In this document: positions 63,988 through 64,000 of the stretch, piece by piece | Layout of the letters: every line of letters begins with the position of its first letter | Numbering within the stretch: position 1 is the first letter of the stretch | The notes under the pieces: generated by a model | Database searches by the model: none | What the model saw: the letters and a program-made list of their open reading frames with translations, nothing else | What the model was told of the DNA's origin: nothing | Program-made: the position numbers and the translations under genes | DNA from: a bacterium | Lineage (GTDB): Bacteria > Verrucomicrobiota > Verrucomicrobiia > Verrucomicrobiales > Akkermansiaceae | DNA: 64,000 nt | Reading direction: 5' to 3' | Assembly: GCA_018222765.1 (NCBI GenBank) | Contig: JAAEZT010000001.1 | Coordinates: 1 to 64,000 of the forward strand

Positions 63988-64000
63988 TCGACGACGATCG

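Noticed and set aside
1..64000. tRNA, rRNA, CRISPR arrays, prophage or replication origin
   Set aside because: Scanning by eye found no cloverleaf with a GTTCRA T-loop, no rRNA segments, no regularly spaced repeats, and no phage or dnaA-box cluster.

Overview
The window looks like a chromosomal segment of a marine-type Verrucomicrobiota bacterium (order Verrucomicrobiales-like; inference). The grounds are two PEP-CTERM proteins with the PEPSS...RRRR tail, four PSCyt/DUF1549-DUF1553 or DUF1587-DUF1592 genes each paired with a DUF1501 or DUF1552 gene, three sulfatases, DUF6288 and DUF6797 proteins, FG-GAP/UnbV proteins, and a recA operator that fits the verrucomicrobial LexA motif. TGA is used as an ordinary stop by many genes here.

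Layout. 1-6.1 kb (minus strand): parC (cut by the left edge) and parE, separated by a secreted lamin-tail/Calx-beta protein. 6.7-15.7 kb: a mirror-image locus in which two PEP-CTERM genes flank two long, convergent FG-GAP/UnbV genes. Each FG-GAP/UnbV gene is interrupted by one in-frame TGA after which the same frame continues with conserved domain sequence. At the first TGA (9408) a hairpin with an AGGUCU apical motif follows at the distance expected of a bacterial SECIS element. At the second (12033-12031, minus strand) the TGA sits at a position where I recall relatives having Cys. I read both as candidate selenoproteins; this is the main discovery of the window. 16.3-22.4 kb: a PDZ/DUF6288/HEAT protein and a LamG/cytochrome c/DUF6797 protein. 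22.4-26.5 kb: four minus-strand genes (PhoD phosphatase, a small protein, a sulfatase, a small membrane protein) separated by long structured spacers, possibly a cassette-like insertion.

26.8-34.8 kb: two consecutive haem-protein/TAT-protein pairs (DUF1587-1592 + DUF1552, DUF1549-1553 + DUF1501), ending at a two-way terminator shared with recA. 34.8-48.7 kb is core genome: recA with a LexA box, a DUF1439 protein, ndk, a YtqB-like methyltransferase and a C39-like protease, then an envelope cluster of three Skp/OmpH chaperones around lpxD, then panC, an arsenate-resistance pair (ArsJ-type GAPDH plus arsJ), an RluA-type pseudouridine synthase, two Hsp20 genes, a LOG-like protein and hpt. 48.9-63.3 kb: two more DUF1549-1553 + DUF1501 pairs with a GDSL hydrolase, two sulfatases and an aldose-epimerase-like protein, followed by alkB.

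How the parts may work together (inference). The cytochrome/DUF1501/sulfatase sets look like a secreted system for attacking sulfated polysaccharides; each haem protein carries a different beta-rich insert, perhaps setting substrate specificity. The FG-GAP/UnbV pair would be exported redox proteins: one has a TlpA-like WCPAC thioredoxin domain as well as the putative selenocysteine. No selA, selB, selC or selD gene, tRNA, rRNA or CRISPR array was seen in the window.
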